In this document: piece after piece, positions 1 to 6,780 of the stretch
Numbering within the stretch: the first letter of the stretch is position 1
Layout: each line of letters begins with the position of its first letter
Assembly (NCBI GenBank): GCA_027887005.1
Contig: JAPCJI010000009.1
Span: 1 to 44,522 of the forward strand
Direction of reading: 5' to 3'
DNA: 44,522 nucleotides
Source: Nitrososphaerota archaeon
GTDB lineage: Archaea; Thermoproteota; Nitrososphaeria; Nitrososphaerales; Gagatemarchaeaceae
Program-made: the position numbers and the translations under genes
Notes under the pieces: generated by a model
Database searches by the model: none
Told to the model about the DNA's origin: nothing
The model's input: the letters and a program-made list of their open reading frames with translations, nothing else

Positions 1-292
1 CATCGGCCTTCCTTGTTGTGACGAACCAGATTGTCCTTTCAATCCCTTCCTCCTTCGCCTTCCTCACCTGCTCGTCAGTCACCATTTCGAGCGCATAACC
101 AATCATCCTGAGCCACCAGGGCCCAGGATAGGAATTCGCTAGCTCCGTCTTTACTTCCTCGTCCGAGTGGCCGGCCGCTTTGAATTCGGCAACAGCTGGG
201 ATGAGCTCGTCGACGGCTCCCTTCTGTGTCTCGTTGAGTTCCTTCTTTACGGCCCCGTCCTTATCCTGCGGGGGAGGTGCTTCAGCAGTCAT
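1..292 (-). CDS. Hypothetical protein of integrated element (partial, runs off left edge)
   Basis: This is an open frame from an ATG at 292 that stays open to the window edge (97 codons). The ATG overlaps the stop of the preceding small gene as ATGA (stop 289-291), a typical translational-coupling overlap, which argues that both frames are real. The visible protein starts MTAEAPPPQDKDG, is rich in Glu and Lys, and contains a Pro-Gly-Pro-Trp-Trp segment around residues 57-61. I recognise no domain. It belongs to the cargo of the element integrated at tRNA-Gln. The C-terminus is outside the window. Confidence 0.55.
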   Translation of the reverse strand, partial: MTAEAPPPQDKDGAVKKELNETQKGAVDELIPAVAEFKAAGHSDEEVKTELANSYPGPWWLRMIGYALEMVTDEQVRKAKEEGIERTIWFVTTRKAD

Positions 293-501
293 TCCCGATC
301 ATTCTCCTCATGCATGTCGGGGAGCCTCAGCCACACTCCCACCTTCGAGATGAAATCCTCCTTGTCTATCCAGTCCTTCTCGGTCAGTATCAAGCTCCTC
401 AGCGGGCCATCTGGAAGCTCTCTCGCCGCGAAATCCTTCAGCGCGCTGACCCTGACGAGCCCCTCGGAGGCCGCCTGATTCACCGTCCTCATCAACATCA
501 T
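289..501 (-). CDS. Small hypothetical protein of integrated element
   Basis: A frame of about 70 codons beginning at tandem ATGs (501, 498) and ending at 289, where its TGA overlaps the ATG of the next gene. Codon third positions are GC-rich in this frame, as in real genes here, whereas the competing frame over 308-500 reads as low-complexity Arg/Gly/Glu sequence. The protein looks helical and ends near KVGVWLRLPDMHEENDRE. No domain recognised. It may instead be the C-terminal half of one protein whose N-terminal half lies in the overlapping frame at about 500-655, split by a frameshift. Confidence 0.45.
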   Translation of the reverse strand: MMLMRTVNQAASEGLVRVSALKDFAARELPDGPLRSLILTEKDWIDKEDFISKVGVWLRLPDMHEENDRE

Positions 502-655
502 CTTGCATGTCTGCAGCGACGAGTGCCCTGACCACTCGCCTGTGATACCCCTCGAACTCCCTCCTGAATTCATTCAGCTCGGCGCCGAGCGATTCCAGCT
601 TCCTCTTGATCTGCCCGTCCGATACTTTCAGTCTGCCTGCCCTGTGTTTGTCCAA
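308..655 (-). pseudogene. Coiled-coil-like small gene, probably frame-shifted
   Basis: The first ~50 codons (TTG at 655) give a convincing charged helical segment (DKHRAGRLKVSDGQIKRKLE and onward to about VVRALVAADM). After about position 500 this frame turns into shadow-like Arg/Gly/Glu sequence while the adjacent frame (289-501) becomes protein-like. Upstream, an ATG at 690 in a third frame encodes MEDTELLDL, which would continue naturally into the KKLDKHRAG segment after a one-base shift. The simplest reading is one ~130-residue gene carrying one or two frame breaks, from mutation or from sequencing error. No homology is recognised. It belongs to the integrated element. Confidence 0.35.
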
Positions 656-703
656 TTTCTTCGCAAGTCTAATAATTCGGTGTCCTCCATTACGTTTGGG
701 AGA

Positions 704-1330
704 GTGAGCGAGCGGTTGGAGGAGTGGTTTCAGGCCGAACCCGAGTGGAGGAAGGAGGAACTGGGAGCCATACGGGACCTGCTCCTGGCCAACCCTACAG
801 GACTGAGATACAACGAGCTTCTCCGTCAGACGAACGCGAAACTGAAGACCCTGTCAAAGGAGGGGCTTCCCCCCTCCGTCTTCGACAACAGGGTGAAGAA
901 GCTCCTGCAGCTAGGGCTAGTCGAGACTGAGAGAGTTGGCAGGCAGGGAACTAAGGTCAGAATGGTCGCTGCAACTCGTAACCTCGATGAGGACTGGCAG
1001 AAAATCGAAGGTATGAAGAGAAACCTCCTCGAACTGGTGGACCAGCTTCCGAGCGTCCCAGATGCTGGGGTAAACTCCCTGGTCCTGAAGAGTGTCCTCG
1101 CGTCCGCCCAGCTCCTGGGCGAGGCGTTCAGGACAGGGATCGAGAGGGGTTACTCGGAGAGGGTCAGGAACGACCTTCTGCAATCGGCCGCTGCTGGACT
1201 CAACGAAGCTCTCATCAAGTACCAAGGATGGACGGTGAAGATGGTCAAGAAAAGGAAATTGCTGCTAAGCACGATGGACGCAATGCTCGGAATAAAGATG
1301 GAGGACGCCGCGCGGATGTTTATCAGATAA
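704..1330 (+). CDS. Winged-helix transcriptional regulator of integrated element
   Basis: The open frame extends upstream to 503, but that part is antisense to the small genes on the other strand; the GTG at 704 (VSERLEEWFQAEPEWRKEEL) gives a compact 208-residue protein, with an AT-rich box (taataatt, 670-677) about 30 nt upstream. Residues ~20-95 read as a winged helix: helix AIRDLLLANPTG, recognition-helix segment around LPPSVFDNRVKKLLQLG, then wing TERVGRQGTKVRM. The C-terminal half is helical (SLVLKSVLASAQLLGEAF) and could be a dimerisation or sensing part. It is divergent from the small-gene operon and convergent with the integrase, fitting an element-encoded regulator. The DNA-binding assignment rests on fold pattern only. 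Confidence 0.6.
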   Translation: MSERLEEWFQAEPEWRKEELGAIRDLLLANPTGLRYNELLRQTNAKLKTLSKEGLPPSVFDNRVKKLLQLGLVETERVGRQGTKVRMVAATRNLDEDWQKIEGMKRNLLELVDQLPSVPDAGVNSLVLKSVLASAQLLGEAFRTGIERGYSERVRNDLLQSAAAGLNEALIKYQGWTVKMVKKRKLLLSTMDAMLGIKMEDAARMFIR

Positions 1331-1394
1331 GGAACGTCATCTCTTCTGACTCCAAGAAGGAATGGGGTGTCAATCAATCGCAGGCATCAATCAA

Positions 1395-2678
1395 TCAGCC
1401 GCGTTCAAGCTTCTTCGGCTTCTCCCTTCTCTTCGCAGGTTGCCCTCGATCAATTATCATCTTCCTCAGTTCCTCGTAGTTCTTCTCTATCTTGCCAAGG
1501 CGATCCTGTAGGGCGACGTTATCTCTCTCCAGCTCCGCTACCGTTCTGTCGCTCACCGCGATGTTCTTCTCGAGCTCGTTCCTCAGTTCTCCCTCCTGCG
1601 AAATTGTCAGCTCGGGGACGGCCTTAAGGTAGTCGTTCAGCAAGTCGTCCTCTGTCGGTCGGTTGTAGGATTCTTTCAGGCCAGTGTCGTGGTCCAGTAG
1701 TTGTTCGACGTGGAGCGTCTTCATGTGACGCTCTGCCGCGGTGTCGAAGTACTTCCTGAACCCGTGGGTCGCCTTGAACTCATGACGCCGCTGCCCCGCG
1801 GGCAGCTTGCCCCTGAGCCCAGCGCTGCTGATCGCGCGTTCAACGATTCGCTTGACGATCCGTGCTGACAGGGGGACGGGCTTCAACGCTTTACCTGACC
1901 CTCCTCTATCCGTGTCCAGTAGGTCCCTGACCACTGGCGAGTCCTTCGTCATTGGCTCACCCATGCCCTGCCTGTACTCGATGTACTCTTCGACGCTTCG
2001 GAAAGCTTCCGGCGTAATGAAGGTCTTGTACCACCTCCCGGCCTTGGTGTTGTATGCCTTGACTCTAGCGGCGAGGAGCTCTCCACCCCTCTCAATCTTC
2101 TCGATATGCCCCCACCTGATGTGGTCCCACGAGCCTATCCGGATTCCGGATGAAAGCATGGTCAGAACGATGGGCTTGATCCGCCTGTCAGGATATTGCA
2201 GAATCTTCCTTACCTCATCCAGGGTCGGCGGTCTGTCATCAGCTGCGTGCAGCCCCTTGGGCATCTTCCTTGACAGCTTGGCCCAATTCACTGGGATGTC
2301 GTTCATTACACAGAACAACTTGAGCGGCTTGGTGTAGATGCTGACGGTGCTGGCAGAGATCTCGCCGGCCTCGACGCGGGCCTTGACTTCACGCAGGAAA
2401 TCGTTGATCGCGCCCGTCGCCCAATCTGGCTCCCTCTTTGCTCTCAGTACGAAGTCACTCGCAAGCTTCCTTGTCGTGGCTTTGCTGGCGTTCTCTGTTC
2501 TTGGGTCAAGCTTCACACCCTTGCGAGCGGGAGCCGTTGGTGCCTTGTCCCCATAAACCCAGCCGAGGAATTGCCTAATTCGAAGCTCGTATTTCCTCTT
2601 AGTCACTGGACTCTTTACCGCGTCAAAGAACTCGGTCATTGGGTCATCTTCTCTATTCTCTACCAGCAACGCTATCAA
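1395..2678 (-). CDS. Tyrosine recombinase/integrase
   Basis: This 427-residue protein catalyses site-specific recombination of the element with the adjacent tRNA-Gln gene. A SAM-like core-binding domain spans about residues 15-125, including SPVTKRKYELRIRQFLGWVY. The catalytic domain follows with all expected residues: Arg180 in SSGIRIGSW, a beta-hairpin Lys near 212, His305-x-x-Arg308 in HGFRKYFDT, His330 in EQLLDHDTG and the nucleophile Tyr338 in ESYNRP. Residues ~365-427 form a predicted coiled coil ending in a basic tail. The start is TTG at 2678; a TATA-like box at 2701-2706 sits ~25 nt upstream, supporting a leaderless mRNA. An alternative ATG lies 13 codons in (MTEFFDAV). The gene appears intact and uninterrupted by the attachment site. 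Confidence 0.9.
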   Translation of the reverse strand: MIALLVENREDDPMTEFFDAVKSPVTKRKYELRIRQFLGWVYGDKAPTAPARKGVKLDPRTENASKATTRKLASDFVLRAKREPDWATGAINDFLREVKARVEAGEISASTVSIYTKPLKLFCVMNDIPVNWAKLSRKMPKGLHAADDRPPTLDEVRKILQYPDRRIKPIVLTMLSSGIRIGSWDHIRWGHIEKIERGGELLAARVKAYNTKAGRWYKTFITPEAFRSVEEYIEYRQGMGEPMTKDSPVVRDLLDTDRGGSGKALKPVPLSARIVKRIVERAISSAGLRGKLPAGQRRHEFKATHGFRKYFDTAAERHMKTLHVEQLLDHDTGLKESYNRPTEDDLLNDYLKAVPELTISQEGELRNELEKNIAVSDRTVAELERDNVALQDRLGKIEKNYEELRKMIIDRGQPAKRREKPKKLERG

Positions 2679-2700
2679 GACGCTGCTAGCAAATTAGGTC

Positions 2701-2706
2701 ATATAA
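2701..2706 (-). promoter_or_regulatory. TATA box of integrase gene
   Basis: Reading on the minus strand, ggcttatatgacc holds a TTATAT core about 25 nt before the TTG start of the integrase. It lies only 16 nt beyond the tRNA-Gln 3' end, so excision of the element could change what is found upstream of the integrase. Confidence 0.5.
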
Positions 2707-2721
2707 GCCCCTAAATAAGGG

Positions 2722-2794
2722 TAGCCCGGCTAGGATTCGAACCTAGGTCGAAGGCTCCAGAGGCCCCCATCCTTGACCACTAGACGACCGGGCT
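2722..2794 (-). tRNA. tRNA-Gln (CTG)
   Basis: The minus strand folds into a complete cloverleaf: acceptor AGCCCGG/CCGGGCT, D stem GTCT/GGAT, anticodon stem GGGGC/GCCTT with loop CTCTGGA (anticodon CTG), T arm CTAGG-TTCGAAT-CCTAG, discriminator A. There is no intron and CCA is not encoded (the next bases are CCC). Its 3' end borders the integrase gene and is the inferred attachment site. Confidence 0.95.
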
Positions 2795-2840
2795 AATTCG
2801 GCTTGGCGCGACCGCGGAGCAGATAAAAAGATTCTAGGTC

Positions 2841-3968
2841 TCAGTGCTGGGCGGCGAGGGGCGCGTGCTCCCCGACCGCGTGCAGCTTAGCGAGCACCTG
2901 GTCCATTGACTTGAGGGCGGACTCAAGGGTCTGGGGTGAGAGAATCCCGAAGTGCCCGATCCTGATCATCTTGTCCCTGGCTTCGTAGATTCCTCGGGCG
3001 ACGACGATCCCATATTCCTTCTCCAGTCTCTTCTGAATGTCCCCCGCAGTCCCGTCCTTTACCCAGAAGGCTGTCACAGTGTCCGACCTGTAACCCTGGT
3101 CCGCTACGAATTTGAAGTTCCACCCCTCGACCCGGTTGCGGGTCAACTCGCCCAGCCTCCTGTGGCGCGCCCACCGTTTCTCAAGGCCCTCGGCTTTGAC
3201 TTCGAGCAGGGCCTCCTTGAGAGCAAGCAGGACCTGCGTCGCAGGTGTCGCGAGGTACATTCTGGGATCCTCCATGATCGGCCTCCAGCGCAGGAGGTTC
3301 ATGTAGTACGACTCAATCTGCTTCTTCCGTTTCTCCATGTAGGCGAGGACCCTCTCCGTGGCCGCGAGCAGAACGGCACCGGGGGCGCCTGCGAGTGCCT
3401 TTTGTGAAGCCGTGAAGACGATATCGGCACCCAATCGGTCGAAGTCCATGGGAATCCCACCTACGCTGCAAACCCCGTCCACGACAGCGAAGACGTCAGC
3501 CTTTGCGCACTCCTCGACCAGCTCTTTGATCGGGTTGGCGACCGACGTCGAAGTGTCTACGTGGGTCATGAATACGGCCTTGTATTTCGACTTCCGGAGC
3601 TTCTTTCTGAGGTCGTCAGGGTCGGCGTGAACACCGTCCTCGTACTCGAGGGCGTCGGCCATGGCCCCGTGCACCTGGTTTAGCATGAGCATCCTCTTCC
3701 CGAAGTACCCTGTGCTGATCGTCAGCGTCCTGTCCCCGTGGGATACGAGGCTCACCACCGAGGACTCCATTCCGATGGTCCCCGATCCTGTAAACACGAA
3801 CTGGGGGGCCTTTTCATTTCTGAAAACGAAGCGTGCCAGACCGATGATGTCTTTGAACGTCCCGTAGAACTCCGAGCCGACGTGGGGAAGCTGGGGGCCC
3901 GCCATCGCATCCCTCACCCTCTTGGAAAGGTTGGTGGGTCCGGGGATCAGGAGCAGCTTGTCTTCCAT
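2841..3968 (-). CDS. Class V aminotransferase (serine-pyruvate/alanine-glyoxylate type)
   Basis: A 375-residue fold-type I PLP enzyme. The N-terminal LLIPGPTNLSKRV is the typical substrate-loop start of the serine-pyruvate/alanine-glyoxylate aminotransferase branch; the TGSGTIGMES segment binds cofactor phosphate, Asp164 (VVDGVCSVGG) pairs with the pyridine nitrogen, and Lys190 in TASQKALAGAPG forms the Schiff base. The C-terminal RIGHFG motif carries the carboxylate-binding Arg. Length fits the family. It has its own TATA-like box (3999-4005) about 34 nt upstream of the ATG. The neighbouring SerB-like phosphatase, on the same strand just upstream, suggests serine/glycine/glyoxylate metabolism, but substrate preference cannot be read from sequence; aspartate or phosphonate substrates are alternatives. 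Confidence 0.85.
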   Translation of the reverse strand: MEDKLLLIPGPTNLSKRVRDAMAGPQLPHVGSEFYGTFKDIIGLARFVFRNEKAPQFVFTGSGTIGMESSVVSLVSHGDRTLTISTGYFGKRMLMLNQVHGAMADALEYEDGVHADPDDLRKKLRKSKYKAVFMTHVDTSTSVANPIKELVEECAKADVFAVVDGVCSVGGIPMDFDRLGADIVFTASQKALAGAPGAVLLAATERVLAYMEKRKKQIESYYMNLLRWRPIMEDPRMYLATPATQVLLALKEALLEVKAEGLEKRWARHRRLGELTRNRVEGWNFKFVADQGYRSDTVTAFWVKDGTAGDIQKRLEKEYGIVVARGIYEARDKMIRIGHFGILSPQTLESALKSMDQVLAKLHAVGEHAPLAAQH

Positions 3969-3998
3969 CGCGCTCGAGAACCTCGCGCGAACAGGGTT

Positions 3999-4005
3999 GA
4001 TAAAA
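3999..4005 (-). promoter_or_regulatory. TATA box of aminotransferase gene
   Basis: Minus-strand ggcttttatcaacc, with its TTTTATC core centred about 34 nt before the ATG at 3968, lies in the 44-nt gap after the phosphatase stop. It suggests that the aminotransferase is transcribed from its own promoter as well as by any read-through from argS. Confidence 0.5.
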
Positions 4006-4012
4006 GCCCTCC

Positions 4013-4645
4013 CTAAAGGTGGTCGAATATCTCAGAGAGCTTGTCGATGTGGATAATCTGAGGGTCGCTGACCCTGGTAGTGTGGGCCAGCATGAAACCA
4101 ATGGCGGCGGACTTCAAGAACCTCAGGTCGTATATCGTGTCCCCAACTGCGATCGTCTTCTTGCTAGGCACTCCGATCCTCCCCAGGAGCCTCTTGTAGG
4201 CCAGGTCCTTCCTTGTCGGGTCTACCCTGCCCAGCCCTTCAGGCAGGACGACCCCGTCTCTGCCGAACCGCAGGCCGTTGGCAACCCAGTAGTCGATGCG
4301 GAGCTCCTCCGCCACCTTCTCTGCGAGAATGTCTATCCCTGAGGTGACTAGGGCCGTCTTAATGCCTCGCCTCCTCAGTTCCTCGAGAGTACGGGGGGCC
4401 TCTTTCCTGACCTTGTACCTTGAGAGGATATGGTCGATGGCCTGCCGTGTCACCCCCCTGGGCCAGGAAGAGATGTCCCTTCGCATGAACTCCCGGTAGT
4501 CTATCTTCCCCTCGCCGTAGAGCTTCAGGGACGCTTCTCCGCTCTCGGTGGTCCCGAAGTGTCTGTGGATGGCCACCCAGCTGCTGTCGTGCTCCAGCAA
4601 GGTGCCATCCATGTCAAACGAGGCGAGGACGATTTCCGGCTTCAA
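4013..4645 (-). CDS. HAD-family phosphatase, phosphoserine phosphatase-like
   Basis: A 210-residue HAD hydrolase. Motif I is DMDGTLLE (Asp11 nucleophile, Asp13 acid/base), motif II is the Thr-Ser-Gly at 101-103, motif III Lys146 (DPTRKDLAY) and motif IV GDTIYD at 168-173. The helical cap between motifs I and II (about 20-85) and the spacing resemble SerB-type phosphoserine phosphatases, which hydrolyse phosphoserine in the last step of serine synthesis. The TTG start at 4645 overlaps the argS stop (TTGA), so it is probably co-transcribed and translationally coupled with argS. The aminotransferase gene downstream is compatible with a serine pathway. Another small phosphomonoester substrate is possible. 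Confidence 0.75.
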   Translation of the reverse strand: MKPEIVLASFDMDGTLLEHDSSWVAIHRHFGTTESGEASLKLYGEGKIDYREFMRRDISSWPRGVTRQAIDHILSRYKVRKEAPRTLEELRRRGIKTALVTSGIDILAEKVAEELRIDYWVANGLRFGRDGVVLPEGLGRVDPTRKDLAYKRLLGRIGVPSKKTIAVGDTIYDLRFLKSAAIGFMLAHTTRVSDPQIIHIDKLSEIFDHL

Positions 4646-6543
4646 ATCCGCTCTCTTGATGGGATGCCCATGAGCCCCATGGATTCTGCGAGCACCCTGC
4701 TGGTGGCGTCGACCAGGGCAAGTCGTGCGTCCCTCAGCGATTCGTCTGGCTCTCTGTTTACTTGGACGCTTTCGTAGAAGTCGTTGAAAGCGAGCGCGAG
4801 GTCGTGGGCGAAGCGCGCCACCTCTTTGGGAGAAAGGTACTCTCCCGCCTTCATCACCGCTTTATCAAGCATGGAGATCTTCTTGACCAGCGCCTTCTCG
4901 ACGGGATGAGAAAGCTTGGCTGCGCTTTCCAGATTGACCCGAGGTTTGCCTGCCGTCTTTTCCAGGATTCTTCGAGCCCTCGCGTAGGTGTAGAGCAGGT
5001 ACGGCCCAGTGTCACCCTCGAAGCGCAGGGACTCCTCCATGTCAAACACTATCATCTTGTCTGGATCCTGCTTGAGCAGTTCGTACCTCAGGGCCGAGAC
5101 CGCTATCGCTTCGGCGACCCCGCCTACCCAATCCTCGCTTTCCGACGGGTTCCGTTTGCGGGTTTCCTCCTTGGCCTTCTTCTGGAGCACGTCCAACATC
5201 GAATCCACGTTGACGTAGAGGCCCTTCCGTCCCGACATTTGCACGAAAGCGCCTTCGACGGTGAACCCGAGCTGAGTAGCCGTCTTCTTGGAAAGAGCTA
5301 CCACCTCGTATCCCCGGTGAAGGTACCTCCGCTGCGAGCCTTCCCCCAGGCGCTCCAGGACTTTCCCAACGATCTTCTGAAGGTAGCTTTGCCTGGTGTC
5401 TATGACGGAAATCGCCAGGTCAGCGCCCCCGAACCTGTGACCCCCAGTCTTCCCGCCCAGTGTGGTGGAGTAGAGTGCCCCGTATCCCGGCTGACTCTCG
5501 GCGTACACTTCGTACCCGAACGGGTCCGGGACAAGGCCAATCTTCCAGGCGGCATAGGGGATGTCCTTCGCGACGTAAACCACCGTTCCGTCTGACCGGA
5601 CTACGACCTTCTCCTCCCCGGTGTCTGGGTCCGGTATCACCCAGCACCCCTTGTTCTCGCCCTCGGTCTGGTACTTCACGTCGCCGTTCTTCTTCATCAG
5701 CTCGAAGATGCGCTCCCACATCCCGGAGTGGACGAGCTGTGACTCCCAGTTTAGCAGGTCGTAGGCGGCACCCAGCCGCCAGCAGGTCGACAGCTGGTCC
5801 GCCAGGATCCTACTCACTATCGACCGAGTGTACTCGGCGAGCGGGCCTTCCCCCTTTTCGACCTCTCTCAGCACGAGAGACTGCTTCTCCTTGAGGGAGG
5901 GGTCCCTTTCGTATTCCTTGGTCACCTTCGTGTAGACGCTGTCGCCGCAGTAGACGTCGAACTTCATCCCTGCAGGGGGGAGTTCGCTGATGCCGAGGAA
6001 CTTGAACCCTACGATGACGTCGGCGACCTGGGCGCCAGAGTCGTCGATGTAGTTCAGAGCGTGCACTTTGTACCCGAGATGGCGCATGACACGTACGAGC
6101 GAGTCACCCAGGACCAGGTTCCTGGCGTGTCCGACATGGAGGGCCTTGTTCGGGTTGACGTTGGTGTGCTCGATCACCACGGACTCTTTGCCGCTGTCGC
6201 TGGTCCCTATCAGCTTGTGCGAGGCAATCTCCGTAAGGGAATCGAGGGTGAATCTTGCGTGGTCCATCGTGAAGTTGAGGTAGCCACCCCGGTGCGCGGC
6301 TACGGACCCGACGTAGCGGTAGTGCCCCGACCGAGTCATGATCCGGTCGGCAAGCTTCACGGCGGTTGCGGCGGGGTCCTCCTTGCGCTCCTTTGCGATT
6401 CTGAGAGGGGTCGCGCTGGAGAGGTCGCCGTAGGAAGGATTCGGAGGGAGACCCACTTCCACCAGAGAAGCGTCGTAGCCTAGGGCCTCGCACGCCTCCA
6501 CGATCAGATGACTTGCTTCCTCCTCGAATTCGAGGAACTTCAA
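4642..6543 (-). CDS. argS: Arginyl-tRNA synthetase
   Basis: This class Ia enzyme charges tRNA-Arg. The 633-residue protein has an N-terminal Add1-type domain (about 1-110), then the HIGH-like motif HVGH at 136-139 within NKALHVGHARNL, and the KMSKS-equivalent at about 435-441 (QMSGRKG). The C-terminal anticodon-binding DALR domain holds the Tyr-Ala-Arg-Ala-Arg segment and ends near MGLMGIPSRERI. Length and motif order are those of archaeal ArgRS. The start is TTG at 6543 with a TATA-like box (6568-6574) 28 nt upstream, so the mRNA is likely leaderless. The gene is divergent from tRNA-Arg(CCG), 80 bp away, and overlaps the phosphatase downstream. Confidence 0.96.
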   Translation of the reverse strand: MKFLEFEEEASHLIVEACEALGYDASLVEVGLPPNPSYGDLSSATPLRIAKERKEDPAATAVKLADRIMTRSGHYRYVGSVAAHRGGYLNFTMDHARFTLDSLTEIASHKLIGTSDSGKESVVIEHTNVNPNKALHVGHARNLVLGDSLVRVMRHLGYKVHALNYIDDSGAQVADVIVGFKFLGISELPPAGMKFDVYCGDSVYTKVTKEYERDPSLKEKQSLVLREVEKGEGPLAEYTRSIVSRILADQLSTCWRLGAAYDLLNWESQLVHSGMWERIFELMKKNGDVKYQTEGENKGCWVIPDPDTGEEKVVVRSDGTVVYVAKDIPYAAWKIGLVPDPFGYEVYAESQPGYGALYSTTLGGKTGGHRFGGADLAISVIDTRQSYLQKIVGKVLERLGEGSQRRYLHRGYEVVALSKKTATQLGFTVEGAFVQMSGRKGLYVNVDSMLDVLQKKAKEETRKRNPSESEDWVGGVAEAIAVSALRYELLKQDPDKMIVFDMEESLRFEGDTGPYLLYTYARARRILEKTAGKPRVNLESAAKLSHPVEKALVKKISMLDKAVMKAGEYLSPKEVARFAHDLALAFNDFYESVQVNREPDESLRDARLALVDATSRVLAESMGLMGIPSRERI

Positions 6544-6567
6544 ACGAGGGCCTTCACACAGGGGATG

Positions 6568-6574
6568 ACATAAA
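6568..6574 (-). promoter_or_regulatory. TATA box of argS
   Basis: Minus-strand cgtttatgtcatc, with its TTTATGT core 28 nt before the TTG start of argS, fits a leaderless promoter. It lies in the short interval shared with the divergent tRNA-Arg gene. Confidence 0.5.
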
Positions 6575-6623
6575 CGCTCTCGGCGGACTAACCCTTCTTA
6601 ACCAGCGTCAAATCGGCTTGGAT

Positions 6624-6699
6624 GGGCCCGTAGCCTAGCACGGATCAGGGCGTCAGCCTCCGAAGCTGAAGACCGAGGGTTCGAATCCCTCCGGGCCCG
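6624..6699 (+). tRNA. tRNA-Arg (CCG)
   Basis: A complete cloverleaf: acceptor GGGCCCG/CGGGCCC, D stem GCCT/GGGC, anticodon stem TCAGC/GCTGA with loop CTCCGAA (anticodon CCG, reading CGG), T arm GAGGG-TTCGAAT-CCCTC, discriminator G. There is no intron and no encoded CCA. A weak AT-rich box (cttcttaacc) lies ~25-30 nt upstream. It is divergent from argS, the gene for the enzyme that charges it. Confidence 0.95.
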
Positions 6700-6780
6700 T
6701 TATCGAATGGCACAGATTGCTGTTCTGTTCATCCAGAGAGGCTCAATTCAGCGTATTCTCGGCTGTACCTCGCCTTCGAG

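Larger units (their letters stand above)
1..2721. mobile_element. One end of an integrated element at tRNA-Gln
   Basis: The block between the left window edge and the 3' end of tRNA-Gln(CTG) holds small unknown genes, a winged-helix regulator and an intact tyrosine recombinase. The recombinase starts about 44 nt from the tRNA 3' end and reads away from it, the usual layout of archaeal elements that use a tRNA 3' end as attachment site with an uninterrupted integrase gene. The tRNA is complete, so the insertion regenerated it. I looked for a second copy of the tRNA 3' part within 1-2700 and saw none, so the far attachment site should lie left of the window. The boundary at 2721 is inferred; the element type (plasmid, virus or other) cannot be told from this fragment. 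Confidence 0.6.

Noticed and set aside
1370-1396. Short direct repeat tcaatcaatc with 17-bp period
   Set aside because: Only two copies, in the convergent gap at the end of the integrase gene; too short to call a CRISPR, an iteron or an attachment site.
6624-6699. Integration site at tRNA-Arg for the 6.8-12.4 kb region
   Set aside because: No integrase and no repeat of the tRNA 3' end were seen downstream, so only a variable region, not an element, is claimed.
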